Source: Neobacillus cucumis
Lineage (GTDB): Bacteria > Bacillota > Bacilli > Bacillales_B > DSM-18226
Direction: 5' to 3'
Assembly (NCBI RefSeq): GCF_023715505.1
Contig: NZ_JAMBOH010000008.1
Coordinates: 172,340 to 236,339 of the forward strand
Length of the DNA: 64,000 nucleotides
Shown one piece after another: positions 26,394-35,902 of this stretch. The notes beneath the pieces are model-generated. The model saw only the letters and a list, made by a program, of their open reading frames with translations, was not told where the DNA came from and did no database searches. The position numbers were made by a program, and so were the translations under genes. Position 1 is the first letter of the stretch. Each line of letters opens with the position of its first letter.

Positions 26394-26521
26394 GAGTTTC
26401 TAGAAGTCATACCTATTCTATTTTACTTTACCATTTTATACGTAGAAATTCATCTATAAGTAGCAATTGGTAAGTTTGGTATAACATTCATTAACAAATT
26501 TTACAATCATGTCCAACATAG

Positions 26522-26552
26522 AAGAGCCTCTAGTTATGCACTAGAGACTCTT
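26522..26552 (-). terminator. Stem-loop after the M23 peptidase gene
   Basis: On the minus strand AAGAGTCTCTAG pairs with CTAGAGGCTCTT (12 bp, one G-U), just after the peptidase stop. The T-tract is weak. Confidence 0.55.
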
Positions 26553-26556
26553 ACCA

Positions 26557-28005
26557 TTAATGTAAATAAGATAGCGGGTTGACCAGACTCCCGTTTTTAT
26601 ATACTTCAAAATGAAGATGAACACCGGTGGCGTCACCAGTTGCTCCCATAATCCCGATAGCAGTGCCTTTTGACACCGTTTGGCCTGCTTTGACATTTAA
26701 GGAAGACATGTGTCCGTAAAGAGTTTGGAAACCGTTGTGATGGTCAATAATAATTTTATTCCCATAACCATTACCCCAGCCGGCAAAAACCACCACACCA
26801 TTATCAGCAGCCTTTATCGTCTTATTACTAGGTCTAGCGATATCGATGCCCTTATGCATTTTGCCCCAGCGCATTCCCTGCTTGCTGGATATATAACCAC
26901 CGACAGCCGGCCATGCAAGGCTGCCCTCACCGCGCGAAGGGATTACTTTCGTTCCTTTTACCACAATATGATTAACAGGCTGTACAACATTCTGCTCATT
27001 GGACTGCTCTTTTTTAACAGCTACACCGTTTTGTTCGGAAATTTGATAGGTAACCAAACGAGATCCATTCTGCCCGGGTTGCTTTTCCTTAGTTTCCCCC
27101 TTTGGTAAAGAGGGATCCTCAACAACTTGGTTAGAAAATGGAATGACTTCCTTTTGGCTGACTTCTTTATCAACAATCACTTCAATAAACGGTTTAAGCT
27201 CTGTCACATTTAATTCCTGACCAACCTTTAAAAGGCTGCCCGCTGTTAAACCAGGATTTAATGCGATTAAATCTCCTACTTTTAAGCCATGCTTATGTGC
27301 AATGGTTTCGAGAGCGTCGCCCGCTGCAACCTCATATTTCTTTTCTTCTAAAGTGCCCTTTTGTAAAAAGGTTACGGCATCATCAGCGGTCATAATTTTT
27401 TCTGGTGTAATATTTTTTTCTTCAATTGATACATCCTTTGATAAACGGACGTCTAATAAACGAGTTTCATTTTCTTCAAGAGGGGGCAGAACTACATCTT
27501 TTTGTTTGTTCCTTGCCTCAAGTTCATTCAGTTGAGATTCTGATACATATTGCAGCTTCAGTTTTCTTATTACTTCCTCAGCAGAATCTTTATTATCCAG
27601 GTAAACCACCGGTGTCCCATCCATTATAATCGCTGAAGATTCAGCCTCCAGCCGGAAGATATGATTAAAATGATTAACGGTTTGCTGATTATTAGCTGTT
27701 GAGTTGAAGACCTGTTCCGGTATGTATTGGACTTGCGGCTCAATCTTCAAGTCAACATTTGTAAACATTTTCCTCGCGGTGTCTACTTTCTCGGCGATTA
27801 GTTTATTCACTACATTCTTATCGGTAACATTACCTACATAGGTCCCATTTAGATATACATGATAGATTTTAGTAGAGTTTGATGATAAAGCAAATGCAAT
27901 AGGACCATTACTAAAAGCAATAACTGAAGCAGCCATAGCCGTAATGACCGTTGTTTTTAACAGTAAAAATTTATTTGTTTTAGTTCCTTTATTAGAAAAT
28001 AACAT
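26557..28005 (-). CDS. Secreted LysM-G5-M23 peptidoglycan endopeptidase
   Basis: 482 residues. A signal or anchor segment (about 15-40) is followed by a variable region, a LysM repeat (about 223-270), a G5 domain (about 275-350) and a C-terminal M23 peptidase (about 360-480). Zinc ligands are in HKGIDIA and HLHFE. It should cut peptide cross-links in the wall. AGGAGGAG precedes the ATG. It lies just upstream of walR on the same strand, and the Wal system controls such enzymes, although I found no clear WalR box at its promoter. Confidence 0.88.
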   Translation of the reverse strand: MLFSNKGTKTNKFLLLKTTVITAMAASVIAFSNGPIAFALSSNSTKIYHVYLNGTYVGNVTDKNVVNKLIAEKVDTARKMFTNVDLKIEPQVQYIPEQVFNSTANNQQTVNHFNHIFRLEAESSAIIMDGTPVVYLDNKDSAEEVIRKLKLQYVSESQLNELEARNKQKDVVLPPLEENETRLLDVRLSKDVSIEEKNITPEKIMTADDAVTFLQKGTLEEKKYEVAAGDALETIAHKHGLKVGDLIALNPGLTAGSLLKVGQELNVTELKPFIEVIVDKEVSQKEVIPFSNQVVEDPSLPKGETKEKQPGQNGSRLVTYQISEQNGVAVKKEQSNEQNVVQPVNHIVVKGTKVIPSRGEGSLAWPAVGGYISSKQGMRWGKMHKGIDIARPSNKTIKAADNGVVVFAGWGNGYGNKIIIDHHNGFQTLYGHMSSLNVKAGQTVSKGTAIGIMGATGDATGVHLHFEVYKNGSLVNPLSYLH

Positions 28006-28366
28006 TTTCTCCTCCTAAACCACGGTAAAACCCTTATCAGTCGTATATGTATGTCTAGTAAAGAATTTTCCCATATTTTTGACCATTACTACTTTAACAT
28101 AGTTTTATTTAGGTAGATAAATAGTCTTCATTATGTAACATAAATGTATAACCGCTGACATTTTTCACATTTTACCGACATATTACTAGTCCTATTTTCA
28201 TAATGTATTTGTCGAATTTCATCCAGTAATAGGAGAAAAACCCTTATTGTGCAAACTTCTAATAGGACAAGACTAACAAGGTTGGGATTTTCTATATGGA
28301 GGAGTTGGGATGAAGCATCATGGCAAAAAGGAGGGAAGATTATTACAGAATAATTGCATAAAAACA

Positions 28367-28487
28367 AAAGTGCAAGCGCCTTGAACAGCTCCGACAAGCA
28401 TAAGACGCACAGGGAAGGAAGGCGGTCTTTGCCTTCTTTCCCTGTGCGTCTGTAGACCATCGAGGAGCTAGGCGCTGGAGCTGGACG
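28367..28487 (-). repeat. Bacillus-type intergenic palindromic repeat, copy B
   Basis: Starts AAAAGTGCAAGCGCCTTGAA and ends CTAGGCGCTGGAGCTGGAC. Its centre is a nearly perfect hairpin: AGACGCACAGGGAA with TTTCCCTGTGCGTCT around GGAAGGC/GCCTTC. Confidence 0.8.
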
Positions 28488-28509
28488 TCGACAGTCCTTT
28501 TATTAACAG

Positions 28510-28518
28510 TTATCCACA
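28510..28518 (+). promoter_or_regulatory. Isolated DnaA box
   Basis: Perfect TTATCCACA between repeat copy B and the tRNA terminator, with no other box nearby. Confidence 0.4.
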
Positions 28519-28551
28519 AGCGAAAATTTTATAATTTCCTAATCGAAAAAC

Positions 28552-28583
28552 AAAAAAGAAGCTTGCATATGCAGCTTCTTTTT
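28552..28583 (-). terminator. Terminator of the tRNA operon
   Basis: AAAAAGAAGCT and AGCTTCTTTTT form a symmetric stem with T's on the minus strand, three bases beyond the tRNA-Phe gene. Confidence 0.88.
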
Positions 28584-28585
28584 AA

Positions 28586-28658
28586 TGGCTCAGGACGGAA
28601 TCGAACCGCCGACACAAGGATTTTCAGTCCTTTGCTCTACCGACTGAGCTACTGAGCC
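28586..28658 (-). tRNA. tRNA-Phe (GAA)
   Basis: 73 bases with acceptor GGCTCAG/CTGAGCC, anticodon loop CTGAAAA and T-loop GGTTCGATTCC. The 3' CCA is not encoded. Confidence 0.96.
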
Positions 28659-28663
28659 AACAA

Positions 28664-28740
28664 TGGCGGTCTGGACGGGACTCGAACCCGCGACCTCCTG
28701 CGTGACAGGCAGGCATTCTAACCAACTGAACTACCAGACC
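28664..28740 (-). tRNA. tRNA-Asp (GTC)
   Basis: 77 bases including an encoded CCA. Acceptor GGTCTGG/CCAGACC, anticodon loop CTGTCAC, T-loop GGTTCGAGTCC. Confidence 0.96.
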
Positions 28741-28803
28741 AAATTAATTGATTGTCAGCAAGGAAACCGTCCTTGCCAGCCTTTTGCTGACAATCAAAAG
28801 CCA

Positions 28804-28875
28804 TGACCCCTACGGGACTCGAACCCGTGTTACCTCCGTGAAAGGGAGGTGTCTTAACCGCTTGACCAAGGGGCC
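28804..28875 (-). tRNA. tRNA-Glu (TTC)
   Basis: 72 bases. Acceptor GGCCCCT/AGGGGTC (one G-U), anticodon loop CCTTTCA, T-loop GGTTCGAGTCC. TGG follows the discriminator, so CCA is not encoded. Confidence 0.95.
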
Positions 28876-28911
28876 ATATATTGAAAGTTATTTTGCTATG
28901 CAAAAAAACTT

Positions 28912-28987
28912 TGGTGAGCCATGAAGGACTCGAACCTTCGACCCTCTGATTAAAAGTCAGATGCTCTACCAACTGAGCTAATGGCTC
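28912..28987 (-). tRNA. tRNA-Lys (TTT)
   Basis: 76 bases including encoded CCA. Acceptor GAGCCAT/ATGGCTC, anticodon loop CTTTTAA. First gene of the tRNA operon. Confidence 0.96.
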
Positions 28988-29107
28988 GTATTAATATGTT
29001 GTTCCTAAACTTTAATTTTCGCCGGATGCCCACGCCTCAGTAAGCTTATTCAAGCAGCAGCTCGGTGTGTGCCCTGATGCTGTTTCAATGGAGCTTATTC
29101 GATCGTT

Positions 29108-29134
29108 CTCTACCAACTGAGCTAATGGCTCGTA
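29108..29134 (-). pseudogene. 5' fragment of tRNA-Lys
   Basis: 27 bases identical to the 5' end of the intact tRNA-Lys 150 bases away, including the acceptor strand and D-arm. Nothing tRNA-like follows. A remnant of a duplicated or disrupted tRNA, still downstream of the operon promoter. Confidence 0.8.
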
Positions 29135-29166
29135 CTTTTTAACATCGTATCGTGACGACGCTTTTT

Positions 29167-29196
29167 ATAATAGCATGGATGTTATAACTAGTGCAA
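29167..29196 (-). promoter_or_regulatory. Promoter of the tRNA operon
   Basis: Minus strand: TTGCAC, 18-base spacer, TATTAT, about 30 bases before the tRNA-Lys fragment. Confidence 0.6.
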
Positions 29197-29229
29197 TACC
29201 TTTTTTAAAAGTTTTTAAAAAAAGTTTAA

Positions 29230-29250
29230 AGCCCTCATAGAAGAGGGCTC
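29230..29250 (-). terminator. Terminator for purA transcripts
   Basis: AGCCCTC pairs with GAGGGCT on the minus strand, then TTAAACTTTTTTT. It lies beyond repeat copy C, about 160 bases after the purA stop. Confidence 0.75.
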
Positions 29251-29289
29251 CTCATTAAAGAAGAATGGAATGTTTTTATCTTTGATAAC

Positions 29290-29410
29290 TATCTAGCTAC
29301 AGCGCCTAGGGGCTCAAAGATCTACAGCCAAATCCGCCAAGAAGGCTATAGAGCAACCTTCTCGTCGGCCCTTATGCCTGTCGCCCCTGTGCAAGACCCT
29401 TTCGCTTTTA
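29290..29410 (+). repeat. Bacillus-type intergenic palindromic repeat, copy C
   Basis: Starts with TATCTAGCTACAGCGCCTAG and ends at CCTTTCGCTTTT, overlapping the last bases of purA. Inner AAGAAGGCT..AACCTTCT arms as in copy F. Confidence 0.75.
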
Positions 29411-30700
29411 TATTTGTCTCCAAGGGCTGCGGACTACATTTGTTTGCGTGCGATCTGGGCCGACAGAGAAGGTGGTCAATGGCACACCTGTCAACTGGGT
29501 TACACGTTCTACATAATGACGGGCGTTAAGAGGAAGCTCATCCAGTGATTTAACACCAGTAATATCCTCGGTCCAGCCAGGAAGCTCCTCATAAATTGGT
29601 TCACATTGTGAAAGAATTCTTAAGTTTGCTGGATATTCAGTAATAACTTCATCCTTATAGCGATAAGCCGTACAAATCCTTAACGTCTCAATCCCTGTTA
29701 ACACATCAATAGAATTTAGGGAAAGATCAGTTAAGCCGCTGACACGACGGGCATGGCGCACGACAACACTATCGAACCAGCCGACACGGCGCGGACGGCC
29801 TGTTGTTGTACCATACTCACGGCCTACTTCACGAATCCGATTTCCAATTTCATTATTTAATTCAGTTGGGAATGGGCCATCACCTACACGTGATGTATAG
29901 GCCTTACAAACACCAACAACATGTGTGATTTTAGATGGACCTACACCAGACCCAATCGTTACTCCACCTGCAACAGGATTTGAAGAAGTAACGAATGGAT
30001 ATGTACCTTGGTCAATATCAAGCATAACCCCTTGGGCACCTTCGAACAGAACACGTTTGCCTTCATCTAGAGCATCATTTAAGACAACAGATGTATCACA
30101 TACATACTTTTTAACTTGCTGTCCATATTCATAGTATTCATCTAGAATATCTTCCTTTTTAAAACCTTCTGTCTCATAAATTCGTTCAAATAAACGATTT
30201 TTCTCTTCAAGGTTTTGTTCTAACTTTTCTTCAAAGATTTCACGATCGAGCAAATCCGCAATCCGAATCCCAACACGGGCAGCCTTATCCATATAGGCTG
30301 GGCCAATACCCTTTTTGGTTGTACCGATTTTATTTGCACCTTTACGTAATTCTTCTACTTCATCTAATTTTAAGTGATAAGGAAGAATGACATGGGCACG
30401 GTTACTAATCCGGAGATTATCCGTTGTCACGCCCTTTTCATGTAAATACGCAAGTTCTGCTACAAGTGCCTTTGGATCAACAACCATTCCATTTCCGATT
30501 ACACTAATTTTTTCTTTATTAAAAATCCCAGATGGTATTAAATGTAACTTATAGGTTTCACCGTTAAATTTGATGGTGTGTCCAGCATTGTTTCCACCTT
30601 GATAACGTGCGATTACTTCTGCATTCTCAGAAAGGAAATCGGTAATTTTCCCTTTTCCTTCGTCTCCCCATTGTGTTCCAACAACCACTACTGATGACAT
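29408..30700 (-). CDS. purA: Adenylosuccinate synthetase
   Basis: 430 residues from the ATG at 30700, the same length as B. subtilis PurA; GGAGGTG precedes it. [11 protein letters not shown] (8-18) is the GTP loop with the catalytic Asp, GHTIKF carries the catalytic His, and GTTTGRPRR is the IMP/Asp-binding loop. It makes adenylosuccinate from IMP, aspartate and GTP. Two PurBox-like sites lie upstream. Confidence 0.97.
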   Translation of the reverse strand: MSSVVVVGTQWGDEGKGKITDFLSENAEVIARYQGGNNAGHTIKFNGETYKLHLIPSGIFNKEKISVIGNGMVVDPKALVAELAYLHEKGVTTDNLRISNRAHVILPYHLKLDEVEELRKGANKIGTTKKGIGPAYMDKAARVGIRIADLLDREIFEEKLEQNLEEKNRLFERIYETEGFKKEDILDEYYEYGQQVKKYVCDTSVVLNDALDEGKRVLFEGAQGVMLDIDQGTYPFVTSSNPVAGGVTIGSGVGPSKITHVVGVCKAYTSRVGDGPFPTELNNEIGNRIREVGREYGTTTGRPRRVGWFDSVVVRHARRVSGLTDLSLNSIDVLTGIETLRICTAYRYKDEVITEYPANLRILSQCEPIYEELPGWTEDITGVKSLDELPLNARHYVERVTQLTGVPLTTFSVGPDRTQTNVVRSPWRQI

Positions 30701-30745
30701 GAATGGCACCTCCGAAATTTCTGTTTCTTATTTAAACCTACACAT

Positions 30746-30775
30746 AGTTTATCAATTTTAGCAGAGTAAAGTCAA
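30746..30775 (-). promoter_or_regulatory. Putative purA promoter
   Basis: Minus strand: TTGACT (-35), 18-base spacer, TAAACT (-10), immediately downstream of the PurBox-like pair. Confidence 0.45.
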
Positions 30776-30777
30776 CA

Positions 30778-30822
30778 AAACACGAACATTTCCTATAACA
30801 CTAGAAAAATACGTTCGTAAAT
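30778..30822. promoter_or_regulatory. PurR (PurBox-like) sites upstream of purA
   Basis: Two inverted CGAAC cores (CGAAC at 30783, GTTCG at 30813) flanked by AT-rich bases match the PurBox AWWWCCGAACWWT at 11 and 10 of 13 positions. purA is a PurR target in B. subtilis. The spacing is a few bases longer than I expect. Confidence 0.45.
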
Positions 30823-30841
30823 ATATTAATATATGAAAATT

Positions 30842-30876
30842 AAAAAAGGATCAGCCAAATAGGCTAATCCTTTATA
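30842..30876 (-). terminator. Terminator after dnaB
   Basis: AAAGGATTAGCC pairs with GGCTGATCCTTT (one G-U) on the minus strand, then TTTTAATTTT. Confidence 0.85.
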
Positions 30877-30882
30877 ATAAAA

Positions 30883-32235
30883 CTACGCACCTGGAGGCTC
30901 ATAACGTGTCTCTAGGTTTACGAATTTATTATATTCCTTCACAAAAGCCAATGCAACGGTTCCGGTTGGACCATTACGCTGTTTGGCAATAATGATTTCA
31001 ATGATATTTTTATTCTCGGATTCCTTATCATAGTAGTCATCGCGATATAAGAACGCCACGATATCAGCGTCCTGCTCAATACTACCAGATTCACGGATAT
31101 CGGACATCATTGGACGCTTATCCTGACGCTGCTCAACGCCACGTGAAAGCTGTGAAAGGGCAATAACAGGGACTTTAAGTTCACGGGCTAATTGCTTAAG
31201 CGAACGGGAAATCTCAGAAACTTCCTGCTGCCGGTTTTCACCCGATCTGCCGCTTCCTAAAATCAGCTGCAAGTAGTCAATTAATATCATCCCGAGGCCG
31301 TGTTCCTGCTGAAGCCGGCGGCATTTTGAACGAATATCACTAATTCTAACTCCAGGTGTATCATCGATAAATATACCAGAGTTGGAGAGACTGCCCATTG
31401 CCATTGTTAACTTGCCCCAGTCATCATCTGTTAAGGAACCGGTACGAAGTCTCTGCGCATCAATATTTCCTTCTGAACAAAGCATACGCATAACCAGCTG
31501 TTCTGCACCCATCTCAAGACTGAAGATAGCTACATTTTCAGCTGTCTTTGTAGCCACATTTGCGGCAATATTCAAGGCAAAGGCCGTTTTACCTACGGAA
31601 GGACGGGCACCCACAATAATTAAATCATTACGTTGGAATCCCGCTGTCATTCTGTCAAGCTCAGCAAAACCCGTTGAAATCCCTGTAATATCCCCAACAC
31701 GGTTATGCATTTCTTCGATATTATCATATGTTCGGACAAGAACATCTTTAATATTATGGAATGCCCCTGCATTCTTTCTCTGAGCCACTTCCATAATGCT
31801 TTTCTCTGCTTCACTTAAAAGAGCTTCTACCTCGTCTTCACGGGAATATCCATCAGATGCAATATTGGTTGCTGTCCGGATGAGTCTTCTAAGCAGCGAC
31901 TTTTCTTCTACAATTCTAGCATAATACTCTATGTTAGCAGCCGTCGGTACAGAACCGGACAAATCACTTAAGTAACTAACACCGCCTATATCCTCAATCA
32001 ATTTGGCAGCGGCAAGTTCCTCTGTAACCGTCACAAGGTCAACGGCTTTCCCTTGATCATTTAAATCTAGCATAACATTAAAGATTTTTTGGTGGGAGGC
32101 ACGGTAAAAGTCCTCAGGTATTAATATTTCTGAAGCCAGTGTCAGTGCAGAAGGCTCTAAAAAGATTGCCCCTAGAACAGCTTGCTCCGCCTCGATATTT
32201 TGCGGCGGCATACGATCTGCTAATACATCATTCAT
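30883..32235 (-). CDS. dnaB: Replicative DNA helicase (DnaB family; DnaC in B. subtilis)
   Basis: 450 residues. The N-terminal primase-interacting domain (about 1-150) is followed by a RecA-like helicase domain with Walker A GARPSVGKTAF, Walker B MILIDYLQL and the arginine-finger region RESGSIEQDADI. It unwinds DNA at the fork as a hexamer. GGAGG precedes the ATG. Confidence 0.97.
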   Translation of the reverse strand: MNDVLADRMPPQNIEAEQAVLGAIFLEPSALTLASEILIPEDFYRASHQKIFNVMLDLNDQGKAVDLVTVTEELAAAKLIEDIGGVSYLSDLSGSVPTAANIEYYARIVEEKSLLRRLIRTATNIASDGYSREDEVEALLSEAEKSIMEVAQRKNAGAFHNIKDVLVRTYDNIEEMHNRVGDITGISTGFAELDRMTAGFQRNDLIIVGARPSVGKTAFALNIAANVATKTAENVAIFSLEMGAEQLVMRMLCSEGNIDAQRLRTGSLTDDDWGKLTMAMGSLSNSGIFIDDTPGVRISDIRSKCRRLQQEHGLGMILIDYLQLILGSGRSGENRQQEVSEISRSLKQLARELKVPVIALSQLSRGVEQRQDKRPMMSDIRESGSIEQDADIVAFLYRDDYYDKESENKNIIEIIIAKQRNGPTGTVALAFVKEYNKFVNLETRYEPPGA

Positions 32236-32302
32236 CTATCAAAAACCTCCTAGCTTAGAAGGATAATTAAAAGCTATATTAAAATTATCATATTTCTAAA
32301 AG

Positions 32303-32331
32303 AAAAAAGTGACCAGTCATAACCGATCACA
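32303..32331 (-). terminator. Terminator after rplI
   Basis: GTGATCGGT pairs with ACTGGTCAC (two G-U) around TATG, then TTTTTTCTTTT on the minus strand. Confidence 0.8.
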
Positions 32332-32394
32332 AGAGAATTGCTACTTCTTATCTTAACATGTTTATTGGTACTTTCGCACTGGCAAATTTTCACC

Positions 32395-32844
32395 TTATTT
32401 TATTTCTAATACTGAAACCGTTAACGTCGCTGTTACTTCATGGTGAAGCTTTACTGGCACTTTTGTATGTCCTAATGTCCGAATCGCGTCATCTAATTCC
32501 ATTTTACGTTTATCAATTTTAATGCCATGTTTCTTTTGTAATTCTTCTGCAACTTGCTTAGTGGTTATGGAACCAAACAGTCTGCCGCCTTCACCAGCCT
32601 TGGCTGTCAGTTCAACAGTGGTCTTATCTAAAACTTCCTTCAGCTTTTTAGCTTCCGCAAGCTCTTGGGCTGCAGCCTTTTCTTCCTTTTTCTTTTGAGC
32701 ATCAAGAGAACTAATATTAGCATTACTTGCCTCAACCGCCAGGCCTTGTTTAATTAAAAAGTTATGTGCATAGCCATCCGCGACATTCTTAACTTCTCCT
32801 TTTTTACCTTTACCTTTAACATCCTTTAAAAATATGACTTTCAT
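32395..32844 (-). CDS. rplI: 50S ribosomal protein L9
   Basis: 149 residues, standard bacterial length. The N-terminal RNA-binding domain starts [19 protein letters not shown], a long helix spans about 40-75 and the C-terminal domain contains GRLFGSIT. It binds 23S rRNA at the L1 stalk base. Overlaps gdpP by four bases. Confidence 0.98.
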   Translation of the reverse strand: MKVIFLKDVKGKGKKGEVKNVADGYAHNFLIKQGLAVEASNANISSLDAQKKKEEKAAAQELAEAKKLKEVLDKTTVELTAKAGEGGRLFGSITTKQVAEELQKKHGIKIDKRKMELDDAIRTLGHTKVPVKLHHEVTATLTVSVLEIK

Positions 32845-34814
32845 TCTTTTTTCACTCCTTCAAAATAATCATCAATCGCCAGCTTTAATTGGGCCTCTGT
32901 TTCTTCAATCGTCAGTCCAGTCAGCTGGGTAGCTGCATTCGTTAAATGGCCTCCGCCCTTGAGGCTCTCCATGATCACCTGCACATTGATATTTCCAAGT
33001 GACCTAGCACTAATAGCAATCACGCCTTCGTCCCTTTTCGCTATCACAAAGGACCCGAGCACCCCATCCATAGCTAATAAGGTGTCTGCAGCCTGTGCAA
33101 TGATGACCTGGTCATACAGGTCTTGTTCTGTACCTTTAGCAATGGCAATTCCATCACGGTAAAAGGCCACTGATTCAATTAACTTCGATCGACGTATATA
33201 GGTGTCGACGTCTTCCTTCAAAAGCTTTTGAACCAGAATCGTATCAGCTCCATGTGCCCGTAGATAAGAAGCGGCATCGAACGTCCGTGAGCCGGTTCTT
33301 AACGTGAAGCTTTTTGTATCGACAATAATTCCTGCTAAGAGGGCGGTCGCCTCTATCATTTCAATTTTACCTCGTTTTGGCTGATATTCCAAAAATTCTG
33401 TCACAAGCTCTGCTGTTGAGGAGGCATATGGTTCCATATATACAAGTAGAGGGTTCGCTATAAATTCTTCTCCGCGTCGGTGATGGTCAATGACCACCTT
33501 ATGATCAATTTTATTTAATAACCGTTCCTCTATCACCATAGAGGGCTTATGAGTATCGACTATGACAAGCAATGTTTTTTCTGTAGCAATTTCTAATGCA
33601 AGTTCAGAATCAATGAAGTAAGAATATAATTCTTCTTGGTGGCGGATTTCGGCCATTAATCTTTTTACTCCACTTTCCATTTCCTGCATGTTTACAACGA
33701 TATAAGCTTCCTTCTGGTTCATTTGAGCTACCTTATAAATACCAATACTTGAACCAATTGAGTCCATATCAGGATTCTTATGCCCCATGATGATGACTTT
33801 ATCACTAGCGATAATTAAATCCCTAATGGCATGGGAGATCACTCTTGCTCTCACTCTTGTCCGTTTCTCAACAGGGTTCGTTTTGCCCCCATAAAATTTC
33901 ACCTTGCCGCTTGGCAGTTTAATGGCCACTTGATCGCCGCCTCTGCCTAGGGCTAAGTCAAGACTGGATTGAGCCATAGCACCTAATTCGGGAAGGGAAG
34001 ATACACCTGTGCCGACACCGATACTTAATGTAAAGGTGACATTTTGCTTAGAGGTCATTTCTCTCACTTCATCGAGGATCGTGAACTTGCCCTTTTCAAG
34101 AATACGAAGAATTCTTTCACTAAAAACGGCAATAAAACGTTCAGATGAAACCCTTTTTAAATAAATACCATTATCCTGGGCCCATTTATTTAAAATCGAC
34201 GTAACTAAATTATTAATGCTGCCACGCATTTGATCATCCATGCCCTGTGTAAGATCATCATAATTATCAAGAAAAATCGTGGCAATAACCGTCCGATCAT
34301 CCTGATACCTTTTCTCGATCTCCGTTTGCTCCGTTACATCAAAGAAATATAACAGCCGTTCTTGCCGTTTATGGACAACCCGGAATTTTCGTTCATGAAG
34401 GGTAAAAACTTCTGTTTCTACCTCTTGTTTAATTAAAGGAATCAATGCATCTGCAACATCGTAAAGTGATCTGCCTACTAATGTAACCTCATCAAAGCAG
34501 GAGGAGAGATACGGATTTGTCCACTCGATATAATATTCCTCATTGATAAGCATAATCCCGATTGGCATTTCCATCAGGGCTTCTTCGCCAACCTTTTTCA
34601 CTCGATAGGACAGAGTGGAAATATATTTTTCCATCTCTTTTCGCTCTTTGCGGTCAATGACTAACATATAGTAGAGGGGCACTAACATTAATAAAAACCC
34701 AGCTACGCTCAAAATCCAATTATATAAAAGCAGGATGATAAGCAGAACCACAGTAACGCCAATAAGCCCATAAAAAGGGTAACGAATTGACCGCTTTTCA
34801 AAAAATGCAGGCAA
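32841..34814 (-). CDS. gdpP: Cyclic-di-AMP phosphodiesterase GdpP
   Basis: 657 residues: two membrane helices (about 12-50), a degenerate PAS (about 80-150), a degenerate GGDEF (about 170-300) and a DHH-DHHA1 phosphodiesterase (about 330-650) with [15 protein letters not shown] and DHHRRG. It hydrolyses c-di-AMP, affecting potassium and wall homeostasis. The start is TTG, with AAGGAG nine bases upstream; the N-terminus [15 protein letters not shown] aligns with B. subtilis YybT. Confidence 0.97.
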   Translation of the reverse strand: MPAFFEKRSIRYPFYGLIGVTVVLLIILLLYNWILSVAGFLLMLVPLYYMLVIDRKERKEMEKYISTLSYRVKKVGEEALMEMPIGIMLINEEYYIEWTNPYLSSCFDEVTLVGRSLYDVADALIPLIKQEVETEVFTLHERKFRVVHKRQERLLYFFDVTEQTEIEKRYQDDRTVIATIFLDNYDDLTQGMDDQMRGSINNLVTSILNKWAQDNGIYLKRVSSERFIAVFSERILRILEKGKFTILDEVREMTSKQNVTFTLSIGVGTGVSSLPELGAMAQSSLDLALGRGGDQVAIKLPSGKVKFYGGKTNPVEKRTRVRARVISHAIRDLIIASDKVIIMGHKNPDMDSIGSSIGIYKVAQMNQKEAYIVVNMQEMESGVKRLMAEIRHQEELYSYFIDSELALEIATEKTLLVIVDTHKPSMVIEERLLNKIDHKVVIDHHRRGEEFIANPLLVYMEPYASSTAELVTEFLEYQPKRGKIEMIEATALLAGIIVDTKSFTLRTGSRTFDAASYLRAHGADTILVQKLLKEDVDTYIRRSKLIESVAFYRDGIAIAKGTEQDLYDQVIIAQAADTLLAMDGVLGSFVIAKRDEGVIAISARSLGNINVQVIMESLKGGGHLTNAATQLTGLTIEETEAQLKLAIDDYFEGVKKE

Positions 34815-34835
34815 AGTCTTCAGCTCCTTGACGTT

Positions 34836-35780
34836 TTACTCTTTTTTGGCAAATCGTTTTCTAAAATCAAAACCTAAATCAGTAATCCCTAATATCATTA
34901 TTATATAATGAACAATCGGTATGATGAAAGATAGAATTACGATGAAGATCGCAAAGCCTTTTCCAAACGAACGCTGATAAAAAATAAAAAATAAACAAGC
35001 TAAACCCTGTAAAAATATAAACCATTCTAAAATAAATCTGGCATTAATGATAACTAGATATAAATATGTACCCTCTTGAGGGTGAAATAATAAAAAGCCT
35101 CCTAATGCTGCTAAGTAATACCAAAGAAGACTTTTAGGCAGCATAAGATTCCTAAATTTCCCCCACGACGGAGCTGTAACACCAAACCTTTTGGCAATTG
35201 GGAAACAAATCCACTGTGTAATAAAAGCATACACAATCGCCACCGTTATTAAGTAACCTGGCGCCAATGTCTTGATGTTTTTAATTAAATTGGCATTTTG
35301 CTCCTGCAAAAGCTTGACTTGGTCTTCTTTTCCTAATGCCTGCAGCATTGCTTGTGATTGTTTCATGGATTGTTCTAACATTGTATTTAGCTCATGGAGA
35401 AAATTAATGTTCATAAATGTAACAAGTACGGCATAAAAAATGACCAAACCAATAATAAAGGTAAGTGTACCTCCTATTAATACCGCTGACCTGCTTTTTG
35501 TTTTTTGAGTTATATAGCCCATGACAACACCAGCAGCACCAAATAGGGCCATTAACCCCAGACCTTGTAAGGAACTAGAGATAAACGAGATAATAATAGC
35601 CGCAATAAAAAAGACAGCAATATATTTCAGGTTATTTTTCGCTGAAAACATGATAAATGGCAGCGGCAGGATAAAAACACTGATTATACTTAAGGGTGGT
35701 ATGTAGATTGTTATTAATAAAAAGACGGTAAAGGCTGCTAAAAGAATAGCACCTTCCGTTAAATTACGGACATTTTTCAC
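34836..35780 (-). CDS. yybS: YybS-family (DUF2232) membrane protein
   Basis: 314 residues with about eight membrane helices. A Gln/Lys-rich segment (about 135-165) interrupts them, as usual for the family. The start is GTG with GAGGTG upstream. It forms an operon with gdpP and rplI, as in B. subtilis. Function unsettled; it may be an S-component-like transporter. Confidence 0.9.
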   Translation of the reverse strand: MKNVRNLTEGAILLAAFTVFLLITIYIPPLSIISVFILPLPFIMFSAKNNLKYIAVFFIAAIIISFISSSLQGLGLMALFGAAGVVMGYITQKTKSRSAVLIGGTLTFIIGLVIFYAVLVTFMNINFLHELNTMLEQSMKQSQAMLQALGKEDQVKLLQEQNANLIKNIKTLAPGYLITVAIVYAFITQWICFPIAKRFGVTAPSWGKFRNLMLPKSLLWYYLAALGGFLLFHPQEGTYLYLVIINARFILEWFIFLQGLACLFFIFYQRSFGKGFAIFIVILSFIIPIVHYIIMILGITDLGFDFRKRFAKKE

Positions 35781-35857
35781 TTCAACACCTCATAAATAAT
35801 TACATCTATTTCTTTATTTTAGCCACTAACTCGTTTTGATACAACTTTTGATAAAAG

Positions 35858-35892
35858 AAAAAGACAGTAAGGATGTCCTTACTGTCTTTATT
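35858..35892 (-). terminator. Terminator of rpsF-ssb-rpsR
   Basis: AAAGACAGTAAGGA and TCCTTACTGTCTTT form a near-perfect stem with T's on the minus strand. It lies past repeat copy D, between rpsR and yybS. Confidence 0.88.
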
Positions 35893-35902
35893 CGAGATGC
35901 AA

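Larger units (their letters stand above)
28006..28585. other. Intergenic region between the M23 gene and the tRNA cluster
   Basis: About 580 bases with no convincing gene. It contains the peptidase promoter region, repeat copy B, one isolated DnaA box and the tRNA terminator. Confidence 0.6.
28988..29407. other. Intergenic region between tRNA-Lys and purA
   Basis: Holds the tRNA-Lys fragment, the tRNA promoter, the purA terminator and repeat copy C. The about 120 bases between tRNA-Lys and the fragment are otherwise unexplained. Confidence 0.6.

Noticed and set aside
28131..28460. 109-codon minus-strand frame before the tRNA cluster
   Set aside because: Overlaps intergenic repeat copy B, no ribosome site, no recognisable family, Cys/Leu-rich low-quality translation.
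28718..28972. 84-codon minus-strand frame across three tRNA genes
   Set aside because: Reads through tRNA-Lys, tRNA-Glu and part of tRNA-Asp, so it is not a protein gene.
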